NCBI GenBank assembly: GCA_013397865.1
Contig: VZTI01003657.1
Location: 387,457-451,456, forward strand
Origin: Struthidea cinerea
Taxonomy: Eukaryota; Chordata; Aves; Passeriformes; Corcoracidae
Direction: 5' to 3'
DNA length: 64,000 nt
The notes below the pieces were generated by a model. That model was given only the letters and a program-made list of their open reading frames with translations, had not been told where the DNA came from and ran no database searches. Positions 13,401 to 28,400 of this stretch are shown one piece after another; the stretch's first letter is position 1, and each line of letters begins with the position of its first letter. A program made the position numbers and the translations under genes.

Positions 13401-16400
13401 GAAGAAAGATCTAATCTGTTGGGGTTTGGGGGAGAAGTCTGTCTGAGGGTTGTCAATAGGGAGGTAACTTGTAATCATAGATGGACCACCAGCTAACATG
13501 GCAGAAATGCCTGGAATGTGTTCAGGAGCATGTGTTTTGTTGGGTTGAAACACTGTTTGGGTGCCACGAGGTTACTTAACAGCCCTATTCCTTTAACAGG
13601 TCTCCGTGTAAGTGGGCTCCATGGAGCACAGATCAGAGACACAGAGAGAAGTATGTGCCAGCGGTGTCTAATGCTTGGACTGAGGGAATCTCTGAGGCTG
13701 CTTGCCTTTTATTCTTGTTTTTTAATACACACTGGTCTTCAAATTTCTCTCCCTCCTCTTCCCTCCCCCCCTTTTCCCTTTTTTTTTTTACTGCTTTGGG
13801 CTTAATTTGGGAAGGGGGGAGGTCAGTTGCAGGGATTTGGATTTGGGCAGGCAGGATTTTCTCCCGTGACTCTCAGCATGGGGAGACGCGGATCAATTCC
13901 CTATCCTGTGTTCAGCTGGACACTGGGCTATGGTGTGTGTTGATCAAGAAATCCCCTCCTGTTTTGTACCACATAACGCATTCATTTCAGCCACTGAACC
14001 TAAATTACTGTTTTGCTTTTCTTTCTTTTTTGATGAAATGGTAAGAACTCTTTTTCTATAGGGATGAAGTTAGTTTATCCGTGCTAATGCTTTGATTTTT
14101 TTCCCTTTTTTCTCTCTCTGCCACAGTAGGTAACCAGTTAGGGGCCCTGGTACATCAAAGGTAAGCAGTGGGTTATGTTTTATTATTTATTGATCAATTC
14201 TAATTGTTTATTGATCCACCATCTGTAGTAGTGTTAGGAAGTCAGAGGTTGAGAATGTGGAAAAACTGTCAGCTTGGGTTTTCTCCAGCCTGGGTTGTTT
14301 GTTCTGATGAAAAAAAGAGGAGTTGATGTGAAACTTGGATTTGGTCCCTGCAAATCTGCAGGACCGAAAAAAATAAATTCTTTCTCTTTTCCCTTCCCCT
14401 GCCCTGGCAGGGGGCAAGAAAGAAAAAGTGAAAAAAGGTCTGGCATTTTGGCAAAAGGTGGAAGTATCAAACAGACACATGTTGTTATTGTTGTTGTTGT
14501 TATTATTATTATTATTTAGTATTGTTGGTGTAATATGACCTGGGATGACACCTTTGTCAAAGATGATTTGGGAAGACAGAAGCAAATACGAGTTATCATC
14601 CAGCATGTCTCAGCACCCAATAAAAATGTAAAATTCTCAGTTTTCCTCAAATCCTCATCTTGAGGAGTTGTCTGTGTTGTTTTGAAGGGAAGAACATTTT
14701 TAAAGCTGAATTAGCCAGAGGTGAATAGTAGTGCATTTCCATCCTAACCAGCTGTTTGGGGCCTCAGCAGAAGGGACAAACAATGTGCATGAAGGCTGTA
14801 GAAGCTGAAATTTTTAATGGTTAGGTTCAAGCTGGTGTCTGACTAGGGCAGCCTAGAAAAGTGTGGGCAGTGTTAGTACTTTATCTGCAACTTAGCTAAT
14901 CAAGACTAGTGTGTATTTTATAGCTTCCCTTACTGATCTACAGCAAAAAAAGGGGAAGATTTTAATACACCACAAAACCTGCATTGAATTTGCTGTGCAG
15001 GTGTTCTATTGCTTTTGAGATTGCAGAACAAATTGTATATAATGCATATTTTCAAATTCCATATTCGCGGTGTTGTGTTTTCTACAAGACAGAAACAGCT
15101 AAACAAAAAACCAATCCAAGTTAATTCCTTTCTATTTGACTATGGTCAGGTCTTAGGAAACTGCTTTGAGTGCTCTGTTTTGAGGCAGACACATTGAAAA
15201 TGTCCAAAGAGCAATAGGTATGGAAGTCTTGAGATAATAAGAATTTAGAGGATAATCAAAGACAATTTTTATTAATTCCAAGGAGAAGAATGATGAGGAC
15301 AAGCAGGCAAAAAAAGAGTCCCAAAACATCAAACCTGTGACTATGAGAAAGGGGTGTTCATGGCAGGACTGGCTTTGGTTAATGTCTCCTGGGAAGAGAA
15401 TATCCAGAAGCACTGGGCAGACGCTGCTGCTTGGGAGGTCCAGGCTCAATGATAAGGAAACTTTTTTTATTGTTGTTGTTAAATCTGTCTGGAGCAAGAA
15501 TGACTAAAAGAGCTTCTTCCATCAGCTCCATTCAAGATACCAGAGATAGGCTGGAAATGGATCCAGCATAGGAGGAATTGTGTGACCACGAGAGGTCCCT
15601 TCCAAAACAAATGATTTTGACAGTGATGTGCTCTTACTTGTGTTTGCAGAATCCCTGTCCTGAGCCCAGGCTCCATGGCAGGGATGAAGTTTCTGCCAGA
15701 TTCTTCTTTGTAATGATTATTTGATGGGGTTTTCTTCCTTTTTTTTTGTTTTAGGGCTGTAATAACAGAAGAGTTCAAAGTGCCTGATAAAATGGTTGGA
15801 TTTAGTAAGTACCTTGGACGCTTTTGACGCTTCTTGATGTGTTTCCTGTGCGGGAATGCTGTTGATTGTGACACAAGTTTTTGTGCTTATTAGCCTTGGA
15901 TAAGCCTTATTTAATGCTGTCTTCATGGGGAACAGAGGATCTGTGTTTAAAATCCAGATGCAAACTTCACAGAAAAGCTCAGTGTCCCAGTAATAATAAC
16001 AAGAATGTTTGCTACAAGTTACTGGGCAATTTAGTGATTTTTCTCTTTTAAATTCCCATTAGCACAGTACATAAACAAGTCAAAAGTGAATTTATTTCCC
16101 TACATTGCAACATTTTACTTTGAGTATGCAAAACTGTGGCAGTTGAGGAAGGAAAACAGCATTTAAAGGTTAAAATATGAGTTGACTAAAGGCAAGTTAG
16201 ACAGAATTTTAAATTTTTCATACATTTGCTGCAGGGAAACGCAACCAGACGAGTTTTTCCTGGATTTGCATTCCTGGTACTGTTCTCTTTCAAGCTTGAT
16301 CCTAATTTCTCTCTTCCTCTTAATGATCATTACTCTTGCTTTCAATGGCACCTCCTGCTGATGTGTTACTGCAGTGATTGCACAGGCACTTCCACTGCTG

Positions 16401-19400
16401 GGTCTCTGTGTATCCCTTCCAATTTGATATATGGAGAGTAAAGAGGAAAATAACAGGCCGCGGTAATTACCCCACAGTGCGCCAAGTTTTGTCCCGACTC
16501 TAAAGACACTGTAAGACTGTAACTCAAATTCCTGCAAAGGAAAGGCTCCCTCCTCTCCTGCCAGACCTCTTCATTTACCAGTTCTGGTGCTACACGTGGA
16601 GGATGTTGGCCCTGGGAGAGGGGAGCTTGCAGGCATCACCTCTGTGTTAAATCTCACCCTGGTTCAGATATGGGGGGTGCCACCCCACCGCTGAGATGCT
16701 TCTTTGGGAGCATCCTGAGCCAGGAATACCTGTTTGACTTGACAGCTTTGCTGTTTCTGCAGTCTGGGAAGGGTGGGAATGGTGATTGGCACGGTCTGTG
16801 CTCTGCATGTCTTGCTGTGAAACAGCGATGTGTCAACTCCGAGAGTTAAGGGAGATGGATATTTGTGTTCGCTGGGGGTTGATGGAGCATTTCAGGATGT
16901 GGCTCTGTCTGAGTGCAGACAGCCAAATAGCATGTCCGTTCAAAAATGGCAGTAAAATAGGAATTATAAGGAAACAAGTCTTTGCCTTTTTTAGTACCCC
17001 AAATAACTGGCTTATTGGTTCAGGCTGAACAAGATGTACTTAAATTACTCTCCCAGCATCACCCAGACTAGTACCTTATTTCTTTCATACTTATTTCTTT
17101 CCATTCCAGTGCAAGACAGGCTTTTTTGTTTTGTTTTTCCAAGCAAATAGAATAACTTTCAGCAGCATTTCAGTATTTTTCTGCTATGATAAATTTGGTC
17201 ATGCTGTGGATGCCTCTTCCACGATCCTGGAGTCAAACTGTTCCTTTATAGACAGCTGCAGCAGAGTAAAACGGGGAAGGTGCTCTGCAGTTTCCAGGAA
17301 AAACAGTTTGTTCTGATGCTTGTTGAACTCATTTCAGTAATCGGCAGGGGAGGAGAACAGATCTCACGAATCCAGATAGAGTCTGGCTGCAAAATTCAAA
17401 TTGCTCCAGGTAAGACTCTCTTTGTGTGGTGGGTGAACAGGTTTTGATGTCAAAGGGTGTTGTGTCCATTAGATCAGGCACTTCCCATGCTCACAGTGTG
17501 TTATCACCATTAACATGGATACAGACAGGCATGGGAGAGCTGCTGTTGGACCCACCTCCCAAACAGGGTAGAAAACAGGTTTGTCAGGTGGTTTGGGGAA
17601 TGGAACACTGAGGGAACTGGCTTTCACCAACAGATGGTTGCAGAGCAAATGGGCAATCCATGTTGTGCTTGGACCTGAAGCTGTTGAGTTTTCTCACTTT
17701 GCTCAGCTCTGTGGTTTGCCTCTCACTGGCCTGATCAGCTCCAGCTCCTGGCAGAAGACATTTCAGGAGGATTGGCAGCAGCTCTCCATACAGCTTGCTT
17801 TGCATCATAAAAATGAGACCATTCATCCAAATGGGATCATTGGTGCCAGTTTGCTTTAGGGAAGACTGGGCTGCAGTGCTGTACAGGGAACTGTTGATCA
17901 ATGTTATCTGAGTTTTTACCCCTCCCTTTAATTGGTGGGGAAGGCTTTAAAAGAATGCAGACATCCAGTAAATAATTTAAAATATGTTGATCCTGGATGT
18001 CTTTGAATTCTTTAGCATGCTGTGTGCAGGTGGGTGGTGCTTCCGTTGGTGCTTCATGGTCACTGAAATAGCTACCACATTTTTAATTCCATGTATCAAA
18101 AGTTTTCTTGTTTCCTTTGCAGACAGTGGTGGGATGCCCGAGAGGCCCTGTGTACTCACTGGGGCACCAGAGAACATTGAGTGAGTTCTGATTTAGTTTC
18201 TCTCCTTTTTCCTTCTTTCTCTTCTCCCTTATGCTGTGCTCTGTCAGTGGTGCTACTTGGTTATTAGCCACACCAGCAAATGTTGGCCTAGAGAAACTTG
18301 AGGGTCTCTGGAGCATAGAACCTCTTGGTCTGATGCTTTAAACTGTGCACCTCAGAGGCTTTTTTTCCACTTGCAGTTTGAATCCTCTGCAGAAATTTCC
18401 TTGGAATTCCCCTCCGCAGGGTGAGGTTGCTCTTAGGGCACCTAGGATGCAGTTTTGTAACTGCAGCTTTCCAGGATACTGAGCTAAGCTGTTGAAGGGC
18501 ACTTCTCTTCTCCCCTCCGCTTCCCTAAACCTATTGAGATGAGCATCCTTCCAGCTGAAGAAGGGCTGCGTGAGGCCTCTAAAGCCTGTGGGTGCCACTC
18601 CAGGATACCCTGGAGATGTTGGTGTTGTTGCAGAGCAGCATGAGGCCCACTGGGTGCTTGTCTCTGCATCGCTGCCAACAAGAAGCAAAGGACTGAACCC
18701 AAGTCTTGATTCTGCTCCTTGCATGGTAGAGACACGTGGCCAGCCAGCAGGGATTTCTATCTTTAGACCTATAGAAACTTTAGGGACAGTGTTTCCTCCC
18801 TCCCCCTTCCCAGGAGCTGAGTTTGAGACTCTCACAAACCAGTTGAGGACCTCCTGCTGGAACTGGATCCAGGATCCTCAGGCTTACAGGAACACACTTA
18901 ACATATGGAGCTGCTCTTTCTCTCCCCAGCCTTTGGGTAGGTGGGTTTTTTAAAATCCATCTGGAAATCTTTGAGTTGCATTTGAAAATACATGGGTGCA
19001 AAGACTGTCTCTCTAAAGAGAAGACACTCATCATTCTTCCATTCCTAAAGAGATCTAAGGGTACTTAAATCTCCTTATTCTACCATAATACTGCAAGCAG
19101 TGAGCCAGAATAAATATAATTGGCAAACTCACATTGTAGGGCAGGCAGTGTATTCTTGTGACATTGAAGTGGTTTTCCCCCTTTAGCAAAGGATATTTAA
19201 GAACAAGAGCAAAATAGTGAAAAGCTGGGATGCCTCATAAGATGCAGTTGGGGGGAAATGGGGGAGAGGTGTAGTTAAGACTTCGTGGTTCTGAAATAAG
19301 CAGTTAAATGTACTCGTGTCCAAGGCTGTCTTTAAATAAAACACGAGTAAATTTTAAAAGTGAGACTATTCAATTTGTGAAACAGAACATGGACATGGAA

Positions 19401-22400
19401 TTAAGTGAAATTCAATTTACTTTTGTGGTAAAATTCTTGACAAATTGGTTGTTTGAACTGTTTTTTTCAGGCTACTTGTAGAAAAATAAAGTAAGGAAAC
19501 CATTTTAGATGTCAGACTTCTTTGAGAAGGGTTTTGTGAGAAATGTTTTCGTTAGTTATATCCGGTGGCAAACTAACAGGGTTAATTTCTGAGTGACCCC
19601 TTCTCATCTGAAATATGTTGTGTATTAACTGTTGTGATCTCTATATTGTCACTAAAAGAACTTTGCACAAAATATGAAGGTAGATGAATAAAACCTCCTA
19701 AGAATTTTCCAGAATATTTGAAGTGGGTTTCCAGAAATTCCACCTTTTGTTGTGAGAAAGTCAAGGGCAAGCAGTGCTCTGCTCTGAGTACAGCCTCAGA
19801 GCACCACCCCCTGAGCCGCCTTGGGGGAATGTCTGCTTCAAGGGATGACTTTGTACTGGTTCTTCAAATCTCTAGAGAGAAGTCAGTTGTCCTTAGGGTG
19901 CCTGATATGGCTTGGTGTGAAGTGGAGAGAGGGGAAGATGCTGCGTTAGGCCGAACAGGGAACCAGTGAATGTCTTCTGCTTTCAGAAGGGTTGTGGGAC
20001 AAGGGCAGGAATGGGATGTGCTGGTATAGGAGTCTTCAAGATGAAGGGAAACCCTGTCAGTTACCTCTGACATGCTAAAGATTTTAGAGAAGGGATCTTT
20101 AATCTCCCAAATGCTTCTTTGTGTGTCTCTTCTCACCAGGAGTAGAAGAACCCAGTCTTTCACTGGTGGCTGCTGCAGTATCCCTGCCTCGCTTCGCGGT
20201 GTAGCTTCAGCACCTACTGCTTGGAGCAGAGGCTGTGTTAGGACAGTGTTCTGGTGCTGCTGGTAAGAGCAGGTAGAGAAGAGCAAAGCAGTTGCCTGTG
20301 ACTGATCAGAGAATGGTTAATCCATGGGCTGTGTTAGTATCAGAGCAGTGTGTGTTTTTTTGTCTTGACTGAGAAGGAGATCAGAGCTTGAGTTTTTTTA
20401 TTGTATATGTGTTAGAAAAGTTAAAACCTAGAGCATCTTCATTCGAAGTAAGCACCCCAAATGTAGTTCAACTATTGTCCTTAACTTCCTAAGAGGTCAG
20501 AGCATGCTGCTGCTCTTCCTTTTCTCTTCCCCTTTCAAAAATCAAACTGCTTATAAGTAATCATGATAGGGGGAAATAGACATCAAAGAGTTAAAAAAAA
20601 AGGCAAACATTGTGCTGACTATGGTTTCCTCCATCTTTCCACTTCTCCTCTCCCCGATCGCTTTCCATTCCGATGGTTCCTGGTCTCTTGGTCACGTGGA
20701 GCAATGTTGTCTAATGGTTGTTTCCCTCGATTCTTTTCCAAAGACAAGCAAAACGGCTACTGGGGCAGATTGTAGATCGCTGTCGGAACGGACCTGGTTT
20801 TCACAACGATGTTGATGGCAACAGTACCATTCAGGAGATTTTGATCCCGGCATCCAAAGTGGGTCTAGTCATCGGCAAAGGAGGTGAAACAATAAAACAG
20901 TTGCAGGTGCGCAAGATGCATTTCCTTTAGGGCTCTCTTCCCTACTGCAGCTTCTCTAGATCCACTGGAACAGGCTGAAATGGAGAGCCTTGAATGCTCT
21001 AACCTTCTCCAGCAGGGACTACTCTTCTGCCTTTGGAGATTGGACTCAAATCCAATCTTGTGTTACAAAATCAGTGTGGCCCCAGCTACACAAATAGTGG
21101 AGTTTTGCCAGAACAGTGACAGAAACCCGTGTGCTGTAGATAACACTTGGTGTGTGCTGTTTAGGAGGGGATCCCTGTAGCCAAGGAAGGGCCATGTCTG
21201 CTCTGCTCTGCAGTATTTTTAATGCCAGCCATGCTGTTGTAGAGTGCTCTGCTTCTCTTTTGTTGCTGATCTGTGGTAAAGCTGCCATGTGTCATCTTTT
21301 TTTCTCATCCCACCCCTTTCTAATTAAGTGTTGTGTTATGTATAAACTGTGTTCCTGGACGTTCTTTATTCCTCCATCTGGTACAAGTTTTTAAAGAATA
21401 GAGGGTTTTAGCAAAACATCTAGGTTAAAAATGGAGGGGTTTTGAGTGCCCTGATTAGACCTCTGTCATACAGTTTGGAGGCTGGTCACTTAATAACTGT
21501 TATATGCAGACAGCTACAGATTTTGGAAAGGGCTGGAAAGTCAGTTGTCGAGGTAGAGGGGGTTGTCCTTGCAAGGATTTCAGCTATTTGAGAGCCTCAG
21601 GAGCAGCACAATTTCTGGCAGTCCTTTACACTCTAGGACTGTTCCTGAATTTGTGCATTCTGTAACGGTGCTGGTTTGACCTTCATAATGTTTAGCGTCC
21701 AAAATACAGTCCCTTGTTTTAGGGACTCTGCTTAGAAAAGTGCTCTGTGCTTTTTCTTCAGGAGCGAACAGGTGTGAAAATGATTATGATCCAAGATGGT
21801 CCTTTGCCTACTGGAGCAGATAAACCTCTCCGTATTACTGGAGATGCATTTAAAGTACAGGTATGTAACAAAAGCAAAGTGGTTGCCCAAGAGAACTGAG
21901 GAGAAATTTAAACCTGAGTGTATTTGTGAGCATCTAATGGAGTCAAATCCAACTGTAAATGTAATAATCTTTCCCGGTTTTGTTTGTTCTGTAAGGTTGA
22001 GTAGAGCAAGTTAAAACACCAGGGTAGTTTGTTTTACAGCATAACTTAGGAGCTGTCACTCCACATAAATGTTGCACATGGGTAGGAGTAGAGATGACGA
22101 GGAAGGTTTGGAGAAAGTAGCTTTGAAATGCTTTCCAGCCTGTGTGGCAAAAAATGAGAGCTCTGTGTCACTCGAGCAAATGGGTTCTTAGTGACTGACT
22201 GAATCACACATCTGAGACAGCAAACCTTTCACAAAACTACCTCAGACAGCCAATCGACGCAGGTAATTGAAAACCAATCCCACAACAACTCCTGAAACCA
22301 AGGGGTTTGCTTAATATTGGTGCCTCGGTCTCCTTGTGTCAGGGTTCTGCAGATGTGGATGTACCTGCGGTTCGGAGAAGAACCCCCATCAGCTGGGGAC

Positions 22401-25400
22401 TGGGTGATTGCAGCGTGATGGGAGTGCCTGAATTAGAGCACTAAAGTTTAGCCATGGCATGTTCCACTTCCCAGCAAGTGCCTTTCATACCTTGCTAAGT
22501 ACTTAAACCTAGCTTAGCGTTCCTGTCTCCAATAAAAGTAGTTCTGTTTCATAGGATCTCCCTAATCATAATTGCTGCAACAGCTGATGTTGCTCAGGGA
22601 TAGTGTTTGGGTTGTATTTTTCAAAAAACTCTTATTGCAAGTTTTAGAGTTAATTTTTTTTTTCCCCCGAAATTCTTACTGTGGAGGTATAGCTGTGCAA
22701 AAGGAGTTTAATGACAGTCTGGCTACTTCTAACCAAATCATACTCTCAGTGCTGCCACTTCCCAGGTGGCTTCTGCCTTGCAAGATTTGCTGTTGTCACA
22801 TCTTCCATTCAAGGAAACATGGAGACTGCGCAGGCTGGAAGATCTTTGAGGCACTTAAAGCTGAGCATACTTAGGAAGTGTTTAAGAAGTGTGATGAATC
22901 CTTGGGCTTGGTGGGATTCTGTGGATGCTGCAACAGTGTTTCTTAACTCCCTCAAATCCCCGTGAAATCTCTCCATTACCCATATTTCCGTCTTGGCATC
23001 TCTGAAATGTCTTTGAGTTGTTTCTTTCTGTTAAAAATACCTTGAGGACATGGAAAATATGTACAAATGAAAGGAGAAAGATTCACCACCATCCTCAAGC
23101 TTGAAAATAGAACCAAAATTCGACTGGTAGTAGAGAGAAACAAATGCTTGGGTTTGACATGTAGGCTTTTTTTATTTTGTTGGTGACTACTGTTGGCTAA
23201 TTTCCAGGGTATACTTTCACTAGCTGAGCTACATGCAGGCTTGTGAATGGCCTTGAGTGCTGCCAGTAGGTAGGAGAAATATTCATTTGTCTCAGAAAAT
23301 GTCTTGCTGGATTGCTGCAGACTTGGGCTTAACTTCTCAGAGTCAGTAGGCTCGGTGCTGCCCAGCGCCTCCTTGGTATGTGCTCTGTAGCTCTTAGTGG
23401 ACATGATCTCAACAGCTTCTACCTTACTGTATTGATTTCAGTTCTATCCAGTAGGAAAGGGCCTTCACTTTCTTTAATTAAAAACAAAAACAAAAAAAAA
23501 AATCAAATATATCTTAAAAGCTAAAGGGCCTTTTTGAAAGACTGGAGGAAGTAATTGCACCCAAGAAACTGCCACCTCATGCACCTGGCAGGTTTTGGCA
23601 GACATGGAAGATGCCATCAAGAACAGGCCGTGGTAAAAGAAATCCTAAATCAGGCCTCTGTTCCCGTTCAGCAGATGGGGATCCTTCTGCCTGAGCGTTA
23701 CCCACTGTTGAGGCCCTAACACCAGGAGGGCAAGCAGAATAATTTGAAGCTAACTGTAACTTCTTTCCCCATGTAGCAAGCGAGGGAAATGGTACTGGAG
23801 ATCATCCGAGAGAAAGATCAGGCAGACTTCCGAGGCGTACGCAGTGATTTCAGTGCTAGAATGGGAGGAGGCAGCATAGAGGTACGTTTCCTTCACAGTA
23901 CTCTGCTAACCTCCCTGTGGGATGGGTAGTGGGGGGAGTCATCCAACTGCACTTGTAACGTGTAAGCTGATTTTTAAATGCGTTGTGTTCTTTTGCCAGA
24001 AGAATTGAGTCTGGCTCTGCAAAGAGGAGGAGTTCTCGTGGACTCCCAGATGGCACTTTGTAATTGTCTTTTTTAAGCTGCATTCTTGTAGTGCAGAGTT
24101 CATTTAGTGGGGAAGGAATTTGTGGCCACGCGTTTGTTTTTCTCAAATGACGCGGTTCTGTAGCCTGGAGCTGCCTAACATGGCCCGTCCTCAACGTTAA
24201 GAGCATCTCCTTGTAAAATCAGAGTCATTCAGTCTAGTTCTCTGCACTTTCATGCTCCTTTGCCTTTCCCATCAGGTCTCTGTGCCCAGGTTTGCTGTTG
24301 GAATTGTGATAGGAAGAAATGGAGAAATGATCAAAAAGATTCAGAATGATGCTGGAGTTAGGATTCAATTTAAACCAGGTTTGTGTGAGGATGGAGAGCC
24401 GTTGCTTTCTGACCAGTGTTCCACTTTTGGGTTCCAGCAGCCAGGCTTTCCTCATTTACAGGTGCATTGTGTCTTTCTGAAACCCATTTAAATATGATGT
24501 GCTGCCTCCTCATGCACTTCCTGGTTTTCAGAGAGTAAGATTATGTACAGCTCATTTGCAAACATTAGATGTCACAACAGTCATGTCTTGAGTGGTAATT
24601 ATACAGATAAATAAAATAACAAAAATCTTTTATTTCCTGTCAAAGAATTCTCCTTCAGGACATTAAAGCCTTTGGGGATCAGGAGTTGATTAATTCTGAG
24701 TAACTTTCTCTGGGTCCTTGGCTGTCTGATCACCTATCAAAGCTGCCTTTTTCCTCTTAAAATTTTATCAGTCTCTTTCATGGCTTTTTGACATTTGAAA
24801 GTGTTTTCTTTTGAGTGTTGTTCCCTCTGCAGTGTGGGCTGGGTTTTGTCTTCTTTCAGTCCAGGGAAGAGGGGCTGAAGGTGGAGGGAAGCAGTAGCTC
24901 CTGGGATAGTTCTGTGGTGTGAAAATGCTGCCAGCAGTGGCGGTGCTGGAAGGAAGCTTTTGTTGGCGAGTGGATGTTTTCTGCTTTTAATTTAGTCTTT
25001 GCCACCTCTCTCCACAGATGATGGGATTAGCTCTGAAAGAGTCGCACAGGTCATGGGGCTCCCCGATCGGTGTCAGCATGCAGCACACATCATCAGTGAG
25101 CTCATCCTCACGGCACAGGTGGGTTCTGGAAGTGCTTTTTGGGAACGCAGGCTGCATGCAGGCAGCTGGATGGAGGGATGGAGGCCATCTTCTGAAAAGC
25201 AGCCGTGTTCAGTTTTCCCCTGGTAGGCCACACATGCTGCTGCCCAGAGCTGCTAGATTTGAGGTTGGTTTGTTTATGGTGGAAGTTCTTTTAATGTAAT
25301 GTGAGCTAAATGAGCTGCGGGAAGGTCGTCTATTCCCAGGCCTATGAGGCCTCATTATAGCTCCACATCTATCTCCTGTGTAGTTGTTGTTGTTTGGAAA

Positions 25401-28400
25401 CAGTGACGTGATGGAATGGAGTCCATCAGCATCAGACGGTGACTGGAGGCTCTGCTTGGACAGCAGAGCATTGCCAGCACTCAGTGGTGCCTCATCTTCA
25501 GACTCCAGCCCTCTGGTCTGGTGGAGGCACAGGAAGGTGATGAGTGCTCAGGCATTGTGTCACTGTGCACAAAGACACACCAACATACTGCATTACACGA
25601 GAGCAGGAAGTACAAGAGTGGTGAAGTACTAGGGCAGACTCTGGAAGGAGGTTGTATATTCCCTTTGTATTATGAGAAATGAAAACTTTAGGCCATTTCA
25701 GAAACCTGAACATAATTTGTCCAACGAGGTCCATAATTTGTCCATCTTGATATCTCTTCTTGCCCCAATACCTGGTTTGAATACTTGATTTCATAATTTG
25801 CTGTAATAATTCACTTAAATGTTGAGGCCTGCCATGATAGCCTCTGACTGCCCATGGCATTTGCTTTTGGAGAAATCACTTACCCAAAATAGGTATGTCC
25901 TTTAAGTGTCTTTGAACTTAAAAGCTTCCTTTGGAAGTTTTGGAGAATGTGCATTTCTGCTGAGTAATTCCAGCAGGATGACACTTGAAAGGGTTTGAAG
26001 GCAACTTTTGTGTGTGTCAGTGCCAAGATACATTGTTTGCTCTAAAGAGAGCCCCCATCACAAACTGAAAGTCCTTTTGTAGTTGATGCTTGTTTACAGG
26101 TTTATTTCAGCAGATGTAAAGGCATGCATTTAAAAATACAAATATCTTCCTGAATCAGGAAGGCAACTGTAACCTACATTATTTGGCATTTTTCTAAAGA
26201 GCTTCAAAACCTTGAATGTGAAACTGAGGTTCAGGAATATCTCAATTCAACGCCGTTGATTATGAGGCAGTTTAACTTACCTTGCTTTATTTTGTTTTTA
26301 ATGTGCATTGGGGCCAGCATAAAAACACTGATACACATGTTTTGCCTTCTAAGGAACGAGATGGCTATGGAAGCTTGGCTGTTGCCCGAGGAAGAGGTCG
26401 TGGCCGTGGGGACTGGAACGTTGGAACACCTGGGGGCATGCAGGAAATCACCTACACTGTTCCAGCTGACAAGTGTGGCCTTGTTATAGGCAAAGGTGGG
26501 TTTGGTGACTCCAAATACCACAGCTCGCAGTCCTCCTCTCTCAGGATGGTCATGTTCTTGCTGCCTGACAGTGAACTTCGGGGTTTTTCGTGATTGTAGG
26601 TGTTTAGTGCCCGGTGAATGCAGCACAGGAATAAGCTGTAAGCGCTTGTGGTTGTTTTCTTTGTGGTGTTCTCACTCATAATTGTACTCTCCAGGCCCTT
26701 GTTCACAAGCTGTAAGAGAGGCTCTTAATGCAGAGCTGTCAAATAAGCTTGTATAAGCAGCAGCTGGCTGAGAAAAGGCAGGTTCATTTGTGGATTCTTT
26801 TTACAGAGAATTTGTTTGAAGGACGGTTTATCAGAGACAAGCAGAACAGTCATTTCATCGTGCTGGATTTCTGTGAGTGCTGTGTGAGGAAATGGAAGGT
26901 CTCTGAGTGTGGTAATGACAGTAGCTGCTGCCAGCCACGTACCTGAAGTGTGTGATGAATGAAGTGAAGTAGGAGGATTTGTCTGCCTCTCAGCTGGCAC
27001 TTGACCTGGCACAGCAGCCTGGTGCACCTTGTGCCACTTGGCTGAGTGTGTTCACTGCCTTGGCTGCTTGGCCAGCGGGGATCTCTCCATGCTAAGGAGA
27101 TGGATGAGGAGTCATCCTCCCTCCTCTCAACCAGGACAGCCCTATGATGGTTATGAAACTGGGCATTAGCAGCAGACTCAGTTTGTCAGAGAGCAGGAGC
27201 TGCTTGTGGGGCTGTGGCAGGACTTAGGGTGGAGCCAGGGGCAGACAAGCTCTCTAGCTCTGAACTGCTGCGATGTGTCTGAGCTAATGCACTGACCTAT
27301 CAAAGGCAGTGCTTCATTTCTCTATCTGCTTATTTCAGAAAGAATGACATATGCCTGAACCAGTATTTAAGTAATCACAGTTGGCTTTCAGCCTCAGCAG
27401 AGAATAGACGAGGAATAGATAAGCTACAGCAGAAAAGGAGGCAGAGACTTGAGGGCATTGGGCCAAGTTTCAGTGGCTTTGAGTGTTGCAGGCAGGAGGG
27501 AGCTTGTGGTGACACTTGTGGCCTCTTTCCCTGCTGCACATCCCTGCTATTCCCTGCCATGTGCCTGTCCCCACAGCACCCTGACCTCCTGCCCTGTTGG
27601 ATGGGCAGGGACACAGGCAGGTCAGCGCTGTATCTGCAATTGTTTTCAGATGTTGTTTTTTGCCACAAGCCTGTTCACAAACCTGAAAACTTATTTCAGT
27701 ATGAAAAACCACCTGCTTTCCCCATTATGCAGAAATTGCAGTGATTATGCTTGTCCTCACTGAACAGTCCAGTTGGCCAAAAGATCAAGCAAAGTAAATT
27801 TTAAGCCCATGAGTGAGACTTATATGTACAGAAAAAATCAAATTATAATGAAACTTTATTGCTGTATCCATTAGTCATCTTTAATAAAGGATCAGAAAAG
27901 GTCACTTGTTGTTCAGCAGTGCACTGAAGTGGAGCATTTGTGACTACAGAGAGCACTGTGTGCTGAAAAGATAAATGCAGGTAGTGGAGTGAATGTCCCA
28001 GCATTCAAGTGCAGGGCCTGGCACAGCCTCACTGGGAGGTGAAGGGTGGCTTTTTACCTTTGTTTCCACAACAGCAAAATCGGGATTCTTACTTGGCCAG
28101 ATCAGAAGCTTTCTGGAGTGACTAATTACTAGTTGTATGGTGATTTGAGTGCTGTAGCATTGTAATACCACCTTGTAATCGGTGTTCTCGCAGTGCCTGT
28201 GCTCTTAGGCTGTTGCAGCCTTCACTTTTGTCAAGTGAGTGATGGCTGTAGCGTTGCCTTTCGGGGTCTGGACCAGCATGGATGTGCTACACTCTCCACA
28301 CACTGATTCAAGACAGGCAATTCTTGTTATTTCCTCCCCCACTGCCCATGGGGCACTGCAGGGCAGAGGGGATCTTAGAGGGGTTTTCTTAACAGTGACC

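Noticed and set aside
14208..14606. Minus-strand ORF with a poly-Asn run
   Set aside because: Produced by the TTG/TTA microsatellite; not a gene.
16221..16441. Small ORFs across FUBP3 introns, including this 71-codon one
   Set aside because: No domains, no consistent splice context and no conservation evidence. Many equivalent frames occur on both strands.
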